Shown here piece after piece: positions 28,738 through 37,933 of a DNA stretch of 63,557 nucleotides; position 1 is the stretch's first letter; each line of letters opens with the position of its first letter. Source of the stretch: Candidatus Thermokryptus mobilis (GTDB lineage Bacteria; Bacteroidota; Ignavibacteria; Kryptoniales; Kryptoniaceae). The notes beneath the pieces were generated by a model. That model saw only the letters and a program-made list of their open reading frames with translations. It did not search any database and was not told the DNA's origin. The position numbers and the translations under genes are program-made. Where the stretch lies: assembly GCF_900070205.1 (NCBI RefSeq), contig NZ_FAOO01000011.1, forward strand, positions 27,837 to 91,393, given 5' to 3'.

Positions 28738-29018
28738 GAAATAGACCAGCGTTTAAATTCGCAGTTGCGCTTGTGCTGGGGATTTTAATTGAACATTTCT
28801 TTAAGCTTGAATTGAAAGTTTTGATCTCCTCATTCGCTCTTGCCTTCTTTCTTTATATTGTTTTTAGCAGAAAAAGTGAGTTGAGGTCTATACTGATCTT
28901 TTTCCTTGTCATTCTTTCAGGAGCATTGAAATATGTAGCGGATTATAAACTTGAACCGCGAAACTCATCGTCAAATATGCAAATGATACAGCAGTGGTTA
29001 AAATCCAAGGGTATGTGA
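28734..29018 (+). pseudogene. comEC: ComEC N-terminal segment, separated by a frameshift
   Basis: Begins GTG at 28734, overlapping the DUF481 stop. Its 94 residues hold two hydrophobic segments, including FKFAVALVLGILIEHFF, in the style of ComEC N-termini (RPA...LGI). It ends NSSSNMQMIQQWLKSKGM and stops at 29018. The main ComEC frame overlaps its last 25 bases. Reading the other frame just upstream of 28994 gives KYANDTAVVKIQGYV, the natural continuation, so a one-base change between about 28950 and 28985 has broken one gene into two. Confidence 0.7.
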
Positions 29019-31180
29019 TTTCCCTTCCAGAGGTGAAAAATAATAGAACGAATTTTATAATTCGCTCCGATAAAATCTTTGTCCAAGATAGGGAAATAGA
29101 TGTTTCAGGTGATGTTTTTGTTAGCATTAGAAAAGGTAAGTCTCCGTTTGATGTTTTTCCAAGCGTCGGCTATGGAGATAAAATTGAGGTAATTGGAGTT
29201 TTGAAAAAACCAATAGGGTCGCGCAATCCGGAGGAATTTGATTTTGGCAGATATTTGAAGATACACGACATTGATGCTGTGTTTTTATCATACGTTTTGA
29301 GCCATGTTAAGGTGGTTGAAAAATTTAAACCGAGTTTATCCCAACCGATTGAATTTTTAAAAAGCGTTGCTTTTAAAATTCGCTTGAAGGTTTTTGCTTT
29401 GATTGACAGCGTTATGCCTTCCGTTGAGGCTTCCTTTTTAAAGGGGCTCACCCTTGGTTATAGAGGTGAGATGCCGAAGGAAGTTCGCCAGTATTTCATT
29501 GACACTGGGACATATCATATACTTGCTGTTTCAGGTCTCCATGTTGGGATAATATCTTCAATGTTTTTCGCTTTGACGAGTTTCTTAAGGGTTGGATTGA
29601 TGTTAAGAATTTCTCTAACCATATTCGGGCTTGTCGTTTATGCTTTTATAGTTGGATTACCACCGTCTGTTGTAAGGGCTGTTATAATGGCGTCAATTTT
29701 TTTGATCGGGGTTGGAATTGAAAGAAGGATTGATATTTTCAATTTGCTTGGATTTTCTGCCATTTTAATTTTGCTTTTTGATTCAAAGCAAATTTTTCAC
29801 CCTGGATTTCAACTTTCTTTTTCTGCTGTTGCTTCAATTGTTTATTTTTATCCGAGGATTTTTAAGTTCGTTTCAAATTTACCTTTGATGTCAAGTTATG
29901 TGTTGCTTCAAAAAGTTTTAAGTTTATTTTTCGTATCTTTGAGCGCACAGATTTTAACTTTACCATTCACAGTTTCATATTTCAACAAAATTTCCTTTAT
30001 CTCGCTCATTGCAAATATTTTCATCGTTCCCCTCGTTGGAATAGCTGTACCGCTTGGATTTGCGATGCTCATATCTTATCCGATATCTGGTTTTGTTGGC
30101 GATGTCTTCGCAAATGCGACTTGGTTTGTTTTAAATTTGACATTGTCGTTAGCTAAATTTTTAGCTGAAATTCCTTTCGCTTATGTTGAGGCGAGAAGCG
30201 ATGTTCTTTTTTCAATTGCTTTAGTTTATTTATCTTTGTTTTTGATTGTAAAAATAAAATCTAAAAATTTGATGAAAAGAATCGTTTTTGCCGTTTTAAT
30301 TGTTGCGAACATTTATGTTTATTTTTTCTCTGACGGGGTATTTTTTGAGCGGAAAAATTTTAAAAGTTTTGAGGTCACAGTTCTTGATGTCGGGCAAGGT
30401 GACGCTATATTTGTGCAATTCCCAGACGGGAAAAATATTTTAATTGACGGCGGAAATAAAACATTTAATTTTGACCCGGGTCAAAGGGTGATTGAGCCAT
30501 TTTTGAAGAAGAAAGGCATAAATAAAATTGATGCTGTCTTAGTGACGCATCCGCACAATGATCACATCGGTGGAATTCCGTATATACTTGAAAATTTTGA
30601 GGTCGGAGCTGTGATAGATAACGGGTTGAATTATAGTTCGGAGATTTACAGGAGATATCTTGATATAATAAATCGCAAAGGCATAAGGCATATAGTCGCA
30701 AGGGCTGGGGATAAAATTGAGCTATCAAAAGTCGCAAGAATTTATGTCCTTCATCCGATAGAACCATTTGTTGGGGATTATAACGGTGAAGATAAATATG
30801 GATCTGGGCATGCTGTTAATAATTCCTCTGTCGTGATAAAGATTCAATATGGTGGTAATTCATTTCTTTTCATGGGGGATGCTGAGAAGGAGGCAGAGGA
30901 GTCAATGATAAAAATTTATGATACATTTTTGAAGAGCGATTGGATAAAAGTCGGACATCATGGAAGTGAGACAAGTAGTTCACCTGCGTTTGTCTTGAAG
31001 GTTAAACCGACTTGGGCTGTGATTTCAGTTGGGAAGTATAATAAGTATAATCATCCTTCGGATATAGTTTTGAGGCGCTATAATTTGATTGGTAGTAAGA
31101 TTCACAGGACGGATGAGGAGGGTGCAGGTGTATTTAGGTCTGATGGGAAAGATATTGAAAAGGTTCAATGGAGGGATTAA
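28994..31180 (+). CDS. comEC: ComEC/Rec2 DNA-uptake channel, main part
   Basis: The inner-membrane channel of natural transformation. After an OB-like region (KIQGYVISLPEVKNN, GDKIEVIGVLKKP) comes the competence domain, with many membrane segments from YFIDTGTYHILAVSGLHVG to about residue 430. The C-terminal metallo-beta-lactamase domain has LDVGQGDAIFVQFPDG, THPHNDHIGG and VGHHGSETSSS, so its metal site is intact. GTG at 28994 is the first start after the shift. Translation could re-initiate here as ribosomes stop at 29018. No other competence gene is in the window. Confidence 0.87.
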   Translation: MVKIQGYVISLPEVKNNRTNFIIRSDKIFVQDREIDVSGDVFVSIRKGKSPFDVFPSVGYGDKIEVIGVLKKPIGSRNPEEFDFGRYLKIHDIDAVFLSYVLSHVKVVEKFKPSLSQPIEFLKSVAFKIRLKVFALIDSVMPSVEASFLKGLTLGYRGEMPKEVRQYFIDTGTYHILAVSGLHVGIISSMFFALTSFLRVGLMLRISLTIFGLVVYAFIVGLPPSVVRAVIMASIFLIGVGIERRIDIFNLLGFSAILILLFDSKQIFHPGFQLSFSAVASIVYFYPRIFKFVSNLPLMSSYVLLQKVLSLFFVSLSAQILTLPFTVSYFNKISFISLIANIFIVPLVGIAVPLGFAMLISYPISGFVGDVFANATWFVLNLTLSLAKFLAEIPFAYVEARSDVLFSIALVYLSLFLIVKIKSKNLMKRIVFAVLIVANIYVYFFSDGVFFERKNFKSFEVTVLDVGQGDAIFVQFPDGKNILIDGGNKTFNFDPGQRVIEPFLKKKGINKIDAVLVTHPHNDHIGGIPYILENFEVGAVIDNGLNYSSEIYRRYLDIINRKGIRHIVARAGDKIELSKVARIYVLHPIEPFVGDYNGEDKYGSGHAVNNSSVVIKIQYGGNSFLFMGDAEKEAEESMIKIYDTFLKSDWIKVGHHGSETSSSPAFVLKVKPTWAVISVGKYNKYNHPSDIVLRRYNLIGSKIHRTDEEGAGVFRSDGKDIEKVQWRD

Positions 31181-31210
31181 ATCTTGATTTTGAGAAATTT
31201 ATTTATTATT

Positions 31211-31241
31211 ATTGAACCAAGCGCTTGAATTTTAGTTATAT
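31211..31241 (+). promoter_or_regulatory. Candidate promoter upstream of exbB
   Basis: TTGAAC at 31211 and TATATA at 31236 with a 19-base spacer (18 if TTATAT is used), in the 106-base AT-rich gap before exbB. The match is to a generic sigma-70 pattern. Bacteroidota-type promoters differ, so this is only a candidate. Confidence 0.3.
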
Positions 31242-31286
31242 ATAAAAAGAGTCAAAAATAAAAACTAAAAATTTGGAGGTTAAAGC

Positions 31287-32018
31287 ATGTCATTTCAAGT
31301 CGTATTAGCATTTTTGATTCAGGCGACACCGCAGAAAGGTAGTTTCGTTGAGGAGATAGCGAATATTCTTGTTCAGAAGTATATTGAGGGTGGTTTTTTC
31401 ATGCATCCAATTCTTGCGATTTTGATCATTGGGTTGGGTTTAAGCATTGCGAAGTGGATTTCGCTTTCCAAGGCGAGCATTAACACGAGGAAATTTTTAA
31501 ATGAGGTTAAGAAGGCACTGGATGAGGGTGGCGTTGAGAAGGCGCTTGAAGTTTGTCAGAAAACCCCTGGACCTGTAGCGAGCATTTTCCAAGCAGGACT
31601 TTTAAGGGCAAATGAAGGAATTGAAGCAGCGGAAAAAGCGATCATCGCTTATGGTGGCGTTGAAATGGCTTTCCTAGAAAGAGGACTTGTCTGGCTTTCG
31701 CTTTTCATATCACTTGCACCTCTACTTGGGTTTACTGGGACAGTGCAAGGAATGATCGTTGCTTTTGACTCAATTAAAGAAGCGAAGAACATTTCGCCAG
31801 AAATTGTTGCTGGTGGTATTTCAATAGCCCTTTTGACAACTCTTTTCGGTCTTATCGTTGCTATAATTTTGCAGACATTTTATAACTATTTTGTCTCCAA
31901 GGTTGATAGAATTGTGGTGGATATGGAAGAAAGTTCAATTGAACTCATTGATGTTCTTGCATCTATGCAATTGGGCAAGAAAGTTGCTGCAGGTGAAGTA
32001 AAGAATACATCAAAATAA
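31287..32018 (+). CDS. exbB: MotA/TolQ/ExbB proton channel protein
   Basis: Proton-motive-force-driven energiser of outer-membrane transport or Tol-Pal, working with ExbD/TolR. Three membrane segments are visible: HPILAILIIGLGLSIAKWI, LSLFISLAPLLGFTGTVQGM with the conserved G-x-x-G-T-V-x-G-M, and GISIALLTTLFGLIVAIIL. A periplasmic N-terminal stretch precedes the first. TTGGAGG lies 7 bases before the ATG. Length is 243. Two ExbD-like genes follow, and the operon ends in a terminator at 33024. TonB is not in the window. Confidence 0.9.
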   Translation: MSFQVVLAFLIQATPQKGSFVEEIANILVQKYIEGGFFMHPILAILIIGLGLSIAKWISLSKASINTRKFLNEVKKALDEGGVEKALEVCQKTPGPVASIFQAGLLRANEGIEAAEKAIIAYGGVEMAFLERGLVWLSLFISLAPLLGFTGTVQGMIVAFDSIKEAKNISPEIVAGGISIALLTTLFGLIVAIILQTFYNYFVSKVDRIVVDMEESSIELIDVLASMQLGKKVAAGEVKNTSK

Positions 32019-32033
32019 AAAAGTTTTTAACTT

Positions 32034-32540
32034 ATGCTTAAGAGGAGAAAAAGAGCTGAAGCGGAAATCCCGTCTGCTTCAATGGCTGACATAGCGTTTG
32101 AGTTGTTGATTTTTTTCTTGGTTGCGACGACATTTGATGTTGACACTGGAATAGGGCTTGTGCTTCCTCCTGCTGCTGAAACAACTGAACAAGTCAAAAT
32201 TAAACAGAGCGACATCGCAAAGCTCCTTGTAAATGCTGCCGGTGAGGTTCTTCTTGACGGTGAGTTAATTACAGTTCCGCAGATAAGGGAGACGATAAAG
32301 AATAAAATCAAGCAAAATCCAAAACTTATCGTTTCAATAAAAACCGATAGGGAGACCAATTACAGCCGTTATATTGAAGTCCTTGATGAATTAAAACTTG
32401 CTTACAATGATTTGCGTGAAGAGCACTCTTTGAAAACATATGGAAAATCTTTCAAAGACCTTAACCGTGATCAGCAGGAGGAAGTGAAGAAGGCAATCCC
32501 AATTCGTATTTCAATTGCTGAGCCAGAGGAAGTTAAATAA
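32034..32540 (+). CDS. exbD: ExbD/TolR family protein (first copy)
   Basis: A single transmembrane helix follows a basic N-terminus (RRKRAEAEIPSASMADIAF, then ELLIFFLVATTFDVDTG). The Asp in MADIAFELLIFFL is the proton-path residue. The periplasmic domain includes LLVNAAGEVLLDGELI. At 168 residues it is longer than the second copy, with a hydrophilic extension rich in Asp/Glu/Lys. It lies 15 bases after exbB and 24 bases before the second copy. Confidence 0.88.
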   Translation: MLKRRKRAEAEIPSASMADIAFELLIFFLVATTFDVDTGIGLVLPPAAETTEQVKIKQSDIAKLLVNAAGEVLLDGELITVPQIRETIKNKIKQNPKLIVSIKTDRETNYSRYIEVLDELKLAYNDLREEHSLKTYGKSFKDLNRDQQEEVKKAIPIRISIAEPEEVK

Positions 32541-32564
32541 AAACATTAGCGAGGTAAAGAGAGG

Positions 32565-32978
32565 ATGAAATTTCAGAAAAAGTTTGGACAGATGAAACCG
32601 CGCGTTCCAACGTCGTCTTTGCCGGATATAATCTTTATGATGTTGTTGTTCTTTATGGTGACGACGACTATAAAAGTTTTTGATGTCAAGGTGAGATATA
32701 TTTTGCCTGAAGCAAAAGCCATTGAGAAGATTGAAAACAAGCGTCTTGTCTCTTATATTTGGGTTGGGAGGGACGGTAGAATCCAGGTTGATGATAATAT
32801 CGTTCAGCTTGATGACCTCATTGACATCATGTATAGGAAGAGGCAGGAGAATCCAAATGTTATCGTTTCGCTTAGGATTGACCGCGACTCAAAGATGGGA
32901 ATCGTCATTGATATTCAGCAGCGCCTCAGGAAGGCGGACGCTTTGAGAATTAATTATTCAACTTTGCAAAAGTTGTAA
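32565..32978 (+). CDS. exbD: ExbD/TolR family protein (second copy)
   Basis: 137 residues with the same plan: a short basic N-terminus, SLPDIIFMMLLFFMVTTTIK containing the conserved membrane Asp, then a periplasmic domain (SYIWVGRDGRIQVDD). It differs clearly from the first copy, so these are paralogues with separate roles rather than a recent duplication. One exbB with two exbD genes is common in Bacteroidota. SD-like GAGAGG precedes ATG. The terminator at 33024 follows. Confidence 0.88.
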   Translation: MKFQKKFGQMKPRVPTSSLPDIIFMMLLFFMVTTTIKVFDVKVRYILPEAKAIEKIENKRLVSYIWVGRDGRIQVDDNIVQLDDLIDIMYRKRQENPNVIVSLRIDRDSKMGIVIDIQQRLRKADALRINYSTLQKL

Positions 32979-33023
32979 TGCGTTTATGCGCGGTTTTTCA
33001 ATAATTTGTTTTGAGGTTTTATG

Positions 33024-33060
33024 AGGCAGGTTCGTTATATGAGCCTGCCTTTTTTATTTT
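33024..33060 (+). terminator. Intrinsic terminator of the exbB-exbD-exbD operon
   Basis: Ten-bp stem AGGCAGGTTC / GAGCCTGCCT (one G-T wobble), 7-base loop, then TTTTTTATTTT. It lies 46 bases after the second exbD stop and just before the yqeY start. Confidence 0.9.
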
Positions 33061-33082
33061 AAAACAAAAATGTAATTTCAAA

Positions 33083-33538
33083 ATGGGATTGAAGGAAAGG
33101 TTAAGTGAGGACTTAAAAAATGCGATGAAGTCGGGGGATAAAATTCGGCTTGAGGTTGTAAGAATGCTTCAGACGATGCTTAGACGTAGGGAAATTGAGA
33201 GAAAAGGGGAAGGAAAGGAATTAACAGAAGAGGATGAAATTCAAGTTATAAAATCTGAGATAAAAAAGCGCAAAGAAGCGATTGAACTTTTTGAGAAAGG
33301 CGGAAGGGTTGACCTTGCGGAGAAGGAGAGGAAAGAGCTTGAAATTTTGAATGAGTATCTACCAGAGCAGATGTCAGAGGAAGAGATAAGGGAAATCGTT
33401 GGGCGGATAATACAAGAAACCGGGGCAGTGGGACAAAAAGATTTCGGTAAAGTGATGGGCTTAGCTATGAAAGAGTTGAAAGGAAAGGCGGATGGCTCGC
33501 TCGTTCAAAAGATAGTCAAAGAAAAACTCGGCATGTGA
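33083..33538 (+). CDS. GatB/YqeY domain protein
   Basis: A 151-residue helical protein resembling the tail domain of amidotransferase GatB. It opens LKERLSEDLKNAMKSGDKIR, with LRMLQ-like VVRMLQTMLRRREIE and the end ADGSLVQKIVKEKLGM. A tRNA-related role is inferred for the family, with no defined reaction. I start at 33083, after the terminator; an upstream ATG at 33020 would include the terminator hairpin. Its stop is directly followed by cvpA. Confidence 0.88.
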   Translation: MGLKERLSEDLKNAMKSGDKIRLEVVRMLQTMLRRREIERKGEGKELTEEDEIQVIKSEIKKRKEAIELFEKGGRVDLAEKERKELEILNEYLPEQMSEEEIREIVGRIIQETGAVGQKDFGKVMGLAMKELKGKADGSLVQKIVKEKLGM

Positions 33539-34063
33539 ATGAATTGGCTTGATTATGTTATACTTGGAATAATAGCAATTTTTGTGTATCGCGGTTTCAG
33601 AAAAGGATTTTTAAGTAGGGTGCTCGGACTTGCTGGAGTAGTCGCAGGGATATGGTTGGGCGTTAGATATAATTTTAAAGTCGCTCAGTTTCTTAAAGAT
33701 CTTGGCATTTCAGCTGAAATAGCACCTTATTTTGCGATGTTTTTGATATTTGTCGCCTGTATATTGGTTGCGACTTTGATTGCGAGATTTTTGAGAAATG
33801 TTTCCGTTTTCGTTGAGATTACGGACAATATACTTGGTGCTTTTCTTGGATTGGTTGAGGGTTTGTTGATAATTGGTGTGTTGTTGATTTTTCTTGGTTC
33901 ATTGAATTTCCCATCCGAGGAAATCAGAAACTCGTCAAAGTTTTATAAGCCAGTTATCAAGGCGACGGTTTCAATTTACGATTTCATTGAGAAAAATTTC
34001 GGCTCAAAAATTAAGTTCAAGGAGCGAATTCAAAAAACAATTGAGTCAATAAAAGGTGGATAA
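33539..34063 (+). CDS. CvpA family membrane protein
   Basis: A 174-residue protein with four hydrophobic helices, starting WLDYVILGIIAIFVYRGFRK-like, which is the CvpA/colicin V production signature (D at position 4, F-R-K-G-F). GAFLGLVEGLLIIGVLLIFL is the third to fourth helix. Family members are inner-membrane proteins affecting envelope stress tolerance, without a firm mechanism. It begins at the base after the yqeY stop and overlaps mutS2 by 8 bases, a pairing seen in many genomes. Confidence 0.87.
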   Translation: MNWLDYVILGIIAIFVYRGFRKGFLSRVLGLAGVVAGIWLGVRYNFKVAQFLKDLGISAEIAPYFAMFLIFVACILVATLIARFLRNVSVFVEITDNILGAFLGLVEGLLIIGVLLIFLGSLNFPSEEIRNSSKFYKPVIKATVSIYDFIEKNFGSKIKFKERIQKTIESIKGG

Positions 34064-36401
34064 AGAGACATTAAAAAAACTTGAATTTGACAAAATAAAG
34101 GAATACATTTTGTCGTTTGCTACATCACAACTCGGGGTTGAACAAGTTGAGAAACTCTCACCGTTGACGAATAAGAGCATAATTGAGCGAGAGCTTAATT
34201 TGACGATTGAGATGAAAGATATACTTGCATATGACGACCCTTTTCCGATAGATGGGATAAAGGATATTCGGGTTGCCTTGCGCAGATGTGAAATTGAAGA
34301 GAGTTTCCTTTCCCCTCAGGATTTCCTTGATATAAAGTCGGTTCTTTCTGTTTCAAGATTGATAAGGGATTATCTAAGTAAACGAAGTCAGAAATATCCA
34401 AATCTTTGGGAGCTTGCGAGGAATATCTTTGTGAATAGAGTTCTTGAATATACGATTGATGAAGTCATTGATGAGAATGGAAATGTAAAGGATAGCGCAA
34501 GCGCAGAGTTAAGGCAGATTCGGGAGGAGATTTTGAGGAAACAGGATTATGTGAGGAGGAGATTGTATGCGATTTTAAAGCAGATTTCGGAGAGGGATTA
34601 CACCCAGGATGATATAATTCCACAAAGGGATGGACGACTTGTGATACCTGTAAAGGTTGAACATAAAAGACATGTTGCTGGCGTCGTTCATGGGACTTCT
34701 TCAACTGGCTTAACGGTTTTCATTGAGCCAGCCGAGATAGTTGAGCTTAACAATGAGATATTGCAATTGCAGTTTCAAGAGCAGAAGGAAATTGAAAGAA
34801 TCCTCAAGGGGTTAACTGATAAAGTGAGGGAGAATTTAAGGTATCTACAAACGAATGTCACTATACTTTCAAAGTTTGATTTCATTTATGCAAAGGCGAA
34901 GTTCGTCCTTCAAATAGATGGTCAGGTGCCTGAGGTTGCGGAAGAAGGTCAGATGATTTTTGAAGGCGCTTATCACCCGATTTTGTTGTTAAGGCATGGC
35001 AGGGGAAAAACTGTTTCGCTTGATTTTAAACTTGGAAATGGTTCTTCTGTTCTTGTCATATCTGGACCGAATTCAGGTGGTAAGACGGTTGTTTTAAAAA
35101 CGGTGGGTTTGTTGACGCTTATGGTGCAGGCAGGGGTTCCAATTCCAGCAAAAGAGAAAAGCAGAGTGAGGATTTTTAAAAAAGTTTATATAGACATAGG
35201 TGATGAGCAATCGGTTGAAAGGGACCTTTCCTCGTTTGGTTCGCATGTGAAGAATTTAAAACGCATAATTTCGGAGGCGGATTCAAAAACGCTTGTTTTA
35301 CTGGATGAACTTGGTTCAGGGACTGACCCGGCGGAGGGTGGGGCGTTGGGAATAGCAATAATTGAAAAGTTGAAGAGAAAAGGTTCTTTCGTTATCGTGA
35401 CAACCCATAATAGTGCATTGAAATTTTATGCTTATAGTAATCCAGAAATTGAATGTGGCGCTATGGAGTTTGATCATCAGACGCTTGCGCCAACTTATAG
35501 ATTGAGAATTGGTGTTCCAGGAAGTAGCTATGCGTTTGAGATCGCTAAACGGCTTGGGCTTGATGAGGATATCATAGTTGATGCGAGGAAAAGACTTGAT
35601 GAATCACAAGTTAGGATTGAAGAAATTTTATCAAATCTTGAAGCGCTTGAGGTTGAGTATAGAAAAAAGGTTGCGGAATTGATGCTTAAAGAGGAAAGTT
35701 TAAATAAGATGTTGGCTGAGTATAAGCAAAAGCTCATTGAGGTTGAAAAAGAGCGCAAGAGAGCGAAGCGTGAGGCGATAGCTGAGCTTAGAGAGGTTGT
35801 GGAAAATGCGAGGGCGAGAATTGAGGAAGCGATAAGGAAAGTCAAGGAAACAAGCGCATCAAAGGAAAGCATAAAGAAGGCACACGCTGTGGCTGAGCAG
35901 ATAGAAAGACAGTTTTACGAGATTTCAAAGCAGATTGAAACAGATGAAGGCATCGTTTCGGATGAGTTTAAACCTGGGGATTTTGTAAAGATGAAAGATG
36001 GAACGCAAGTTGGCGAGGTTTTGCAGGTTGAAGGAACAAACCTTGTTGTTGCTTTCGGTTCGGTCAAAATGGTTTTGAAAGCGGATGAGGTTGAAAAAGT
36101 AAGCCAAAAGGAAGCAAAGAAGTTATCCCTTGCGACTGATTTATTTGCATCCGTATCAACTAAAATTGATGTTCGTGGTATGAGAAGTGATGAGGCGATA
36201 ACTGCTGTTGACAAGTTCATTGATACGAGTTTTTTGCATCGCTTAAAGCAAGTTCAAATAATTCACGGTAAAGGGACGGGAAAATTGAAAAAGGAAATAA
36301 CGGAGTTTTTGAAGAGACATCCAAATGTTAAGTCGTTTAGATCTGGAAGTTGGGAGGAAGGTGGAGACGGTGTCACGATTGTTGAGTTAAATATTGATTA
36401 A
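34056..36401 (+). CDS. mutS2: Endonuclease MutS2
   Basis: MutS paralogue lacking the mismatch-recognition domain, implicated in limiting recombination and in ribosome-collision rescue. It begins GTG at 34056 with LKKLEFDKIKEYILSFATS. The core has Walker A SGPNSGGKTVVLKTVG (about residue 335) and Walker B LVLLDELGSGTDPAEGGALG. A coiled coil spans about 510-630. The C-terminal Smr nuclease domain shows IDVRGMRSDEAI and IIHGKGTGKLKKEI. Length 781 is normal. Confidence 0.95.
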   Translation: MDKETLKKLEFDKIKEYILSFATSQLGVEQVEKLSPLTNKSIIERELNLTIEMKDILAYDDPFPIDGIKDIRVALRRCEIEESFLSPQDFLDIKSVLSVSRLIRDYLSKRSQKYPNLWELARNIFVNRVLEYTIDEVIDENGNVKDSASAELRQIREEILRKQDYVRRRLYAILKQISERDYTQDDIIPQRDGRLVIPVKVEHKRHVAGVVHGTSSTGLTVFIEPAEIVELNNEILQLQFQEQKEIERILKGLTDKVRENLRYLQTNVTILSKFDFIYAKAKFVLQIDGQVPEVAEEGQMIFEGAYHPILLLRHGRGKTVSLDFKLGNGSSVLVISGPNSGGKTVVLKTVGLLTLMVQAGVPIPAKEKSRVRIFKKVYIDIGDEQSVERDLSSFGSHVKNLKRIISEADSKTLVLLDELGSGTDPAEGGALGIAIIEKLKRKGSFVIVTTHNSALKFYAYSNPEIECGAMEFDHQTLAPTYRLRIGVPGSSYAFEIAKRLGLDEDIIVDARKRLDESQVRIEEILSNLEALEVEYRKKVAELMLKEESLNKMLAEYKQKLIEVEKERKRAKREAIAELREVVENARARIEEAIRKVKETSASKESIKKAHAVAEQIERQFYEISKQIETDEGIVSDEFKPGDFVKMKDGTQVGEVLQVEGTNLVVAFGSVKMVLKADEVEKVSQKEAKKLSLATDLFASVSTKIDVRGMRSDEAITAVDKFIDTSFLHRLKQVQIIHGKGTGKLKKEITEFLKRHPNVKSFRSGSWEEGGDGVTIVELNID

Positions 36402-36421
36402 AAACAAAATTTGGGGTGAAG

Positions 36422-37933
36422 ATGAGAATTTTAATCGCCAACCGTGGAGAAATTGCCCTAAGGATAATCCGAACTTGTAGAATGCTTGGAATAGAAACCG
36501 TTGCTATTTATTCAAAAGTTGACAGGGATAAGCCGTTTGTCGCTATGGCTGATTATTCTGAATGTATCGGTGAGGCAAATCCAGCTGAGACATATTTAAA
36601 TATGGAAAAAATAATTGAGGTTGCAAAGCATTTTAAAGTGGATGGAATTCACCCTGGATATGGTTTTCTATCGGAGAATGAGGGGTTTGCTCAACTTGTT
36701 AGGGATAATGGTTTGGTATTTGTCGGTCCGAGTCCAGATGCGATAAAGAAGATGGGGGATAAACTTGAAGCTCGTGAAATAGCTCAAAGCGTTGGTGTTC
36801 CAATTGTCCCTGGTTCAAAACAACCTATTTCTGATGTTAACGAAGCTGTGAAAATTGCCAAAGGTTTGGGCTTTCCAATCTTGATCAAAGCAGCAGCTGG
36901 AGGTGGAGGAAAGGGTATGAGAATTGTCAATGCTGAAGATGAGCTTGAATCAGCGATAAGAGGTGCTAAAAATGAAGCGAGATTCGCCTTTGGTGATGAT
37001 AGAATTTACATTGAAAAATATGTTGAGGAACCGCATCACATTGAAGTTCAAATAATCGCAGATAAATTTGGCAATGTTGTTGCTCTAGGCGAAAGAGAAT
37101 GTTCAATCCAAAGAAGACATCAAAAAGTCATTGAGGAAACGCCATCGCCAATTGTGACCCCAGAGCTACGAAATAAACTTTTTGAGTCCGCTATTGAAAT
37201 TGCAAAAGCAGTGGGGTATGAAAATGCCGGGACGATTGAATTCATCGTTGATAAAGATAGAAACTTTTACTTTCTTGAGATGAACACACGACTTCAAGTT
37301 GAACATCCCGTGACTGAAATGGTCACTGGGGTTGATATAGTCGCTGAACAGATAAGGATCGCTTTCGGTGAAAAATTGAGCTTTTCGCAGGGCGATATAA
37401 AACCGAGAGGTCATTCAATTGAATGTAGGATTTATGCTGAAGACCCGCTTAATAATTTTCTTCCCTCAACCGGGAGGATAACAAGTATGAAAGAACCATC
37501 GGGTCCTTGGATTAGGGTTGACGCGGGTGTAAGTGCCGGCAACGAGATAACAATCCATTATGACCCGATGATTTCAAAACTTATAGTTTGGGGAAGAAGT
37601 AGAATTGAAGCAATAGATAGAATGAAAAGCGCTTTGATGGAATACAAAATTAACGGTGTTAAAACGACAATTCCTTTTTGTCTTTGGGTTATGAACAATG
37701 AAAACTTTAGAAATGGAAAGTATGACACGCATTTCATCCAGAATTATTTCAAGCCGTCGGAGTTAGAAAAGTCGTTTTACATCTCAACTGACGGGGAGCC
37801 GAAATTTGAAGTTGTGTTAGCGATAACCGCTGGAATTTTAAACCTTGAAGCGAAAAATACAGTGGTGAAAAAACAGAATATAGCGACGAAAGTGAAATCC
37901 TGGAAGTCAAGACGGTATGAAAATTTCAGATGA
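36422..37933 (+). CDS. accC: Biotin carboxylase (acetyl-CoA carboxylase subunit or related acyl-CoA carboxylase)
   Basis: ATP-grasp enzyme carboxylating biotin on its carrier protein. It opens RILIANRGEIALRIIRTCRM; GTG at 36416 is possible, but ATG 36422 follows GGGGTGAAG. AAAGGGGKGMRIV is the ATP-binding loop, and ECSIQRRHQKVIEETPSP plus FLEMNTRLQVEHPVTE carry the catalytic and biotin-binding residues. About 504 residues, somewhat longer than a minimal AccC. No biotin carrier or carboxyltransferase is next to it, so it could serve propionyl- rather than acetyl-CoA carboxylation. It overlaps the next gene by 17 bases. Confidence 0.92.
   Translation: MRILIANRGEIALRIIRTCRMLGIETVAIYSKVDRDKPFVAMADYSECIGEANPAETYLNMEKIIEVAKHFKVDGIHPGYGFLSENEGFAQLVRDNGLVFVGPSPDAIKKMGDKLEAREIAQSVGVPIVPGSKQPISDVNEAVKIAKGLGFPILIKAAAGGGGKGMRIVNAEDELESAIRGAKNEARFAFGDDRIYIEKYVEEPHHIEVQIIADKFGNVVALGERECSIQRRHQKVIEETPSPIVTPELRNKLFESAIEIAKAVGYENAGTIEFIVDKDRNFYFLEMNTRLQVEHPVTEMVTGVDIVAEQIRIAFGEKLSFSQGDIKPRGHSIECRIYAEDPLNNFLPSTGRITSMKEPSGPWIRVDAGVSAGNEITIHYDPMISKLIVWGRSRIEAIDRMKSALMEYKINGVKTTIPFCLWVMNNENFRNGKYDTHFIQNYFKPSELEKSFYISTDGEPKFEVVLAITAGILNLEAKNTVVKKQNIATKVKSWKSRRYENFR

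Noticed and set aside
28950-28994. Programmed ribosomal frameshift in comEC
   Set aside because: No slippery heptamer followed by a stem-loop is visible; a mutation, an assembly error or re-initiation explains the layout better.
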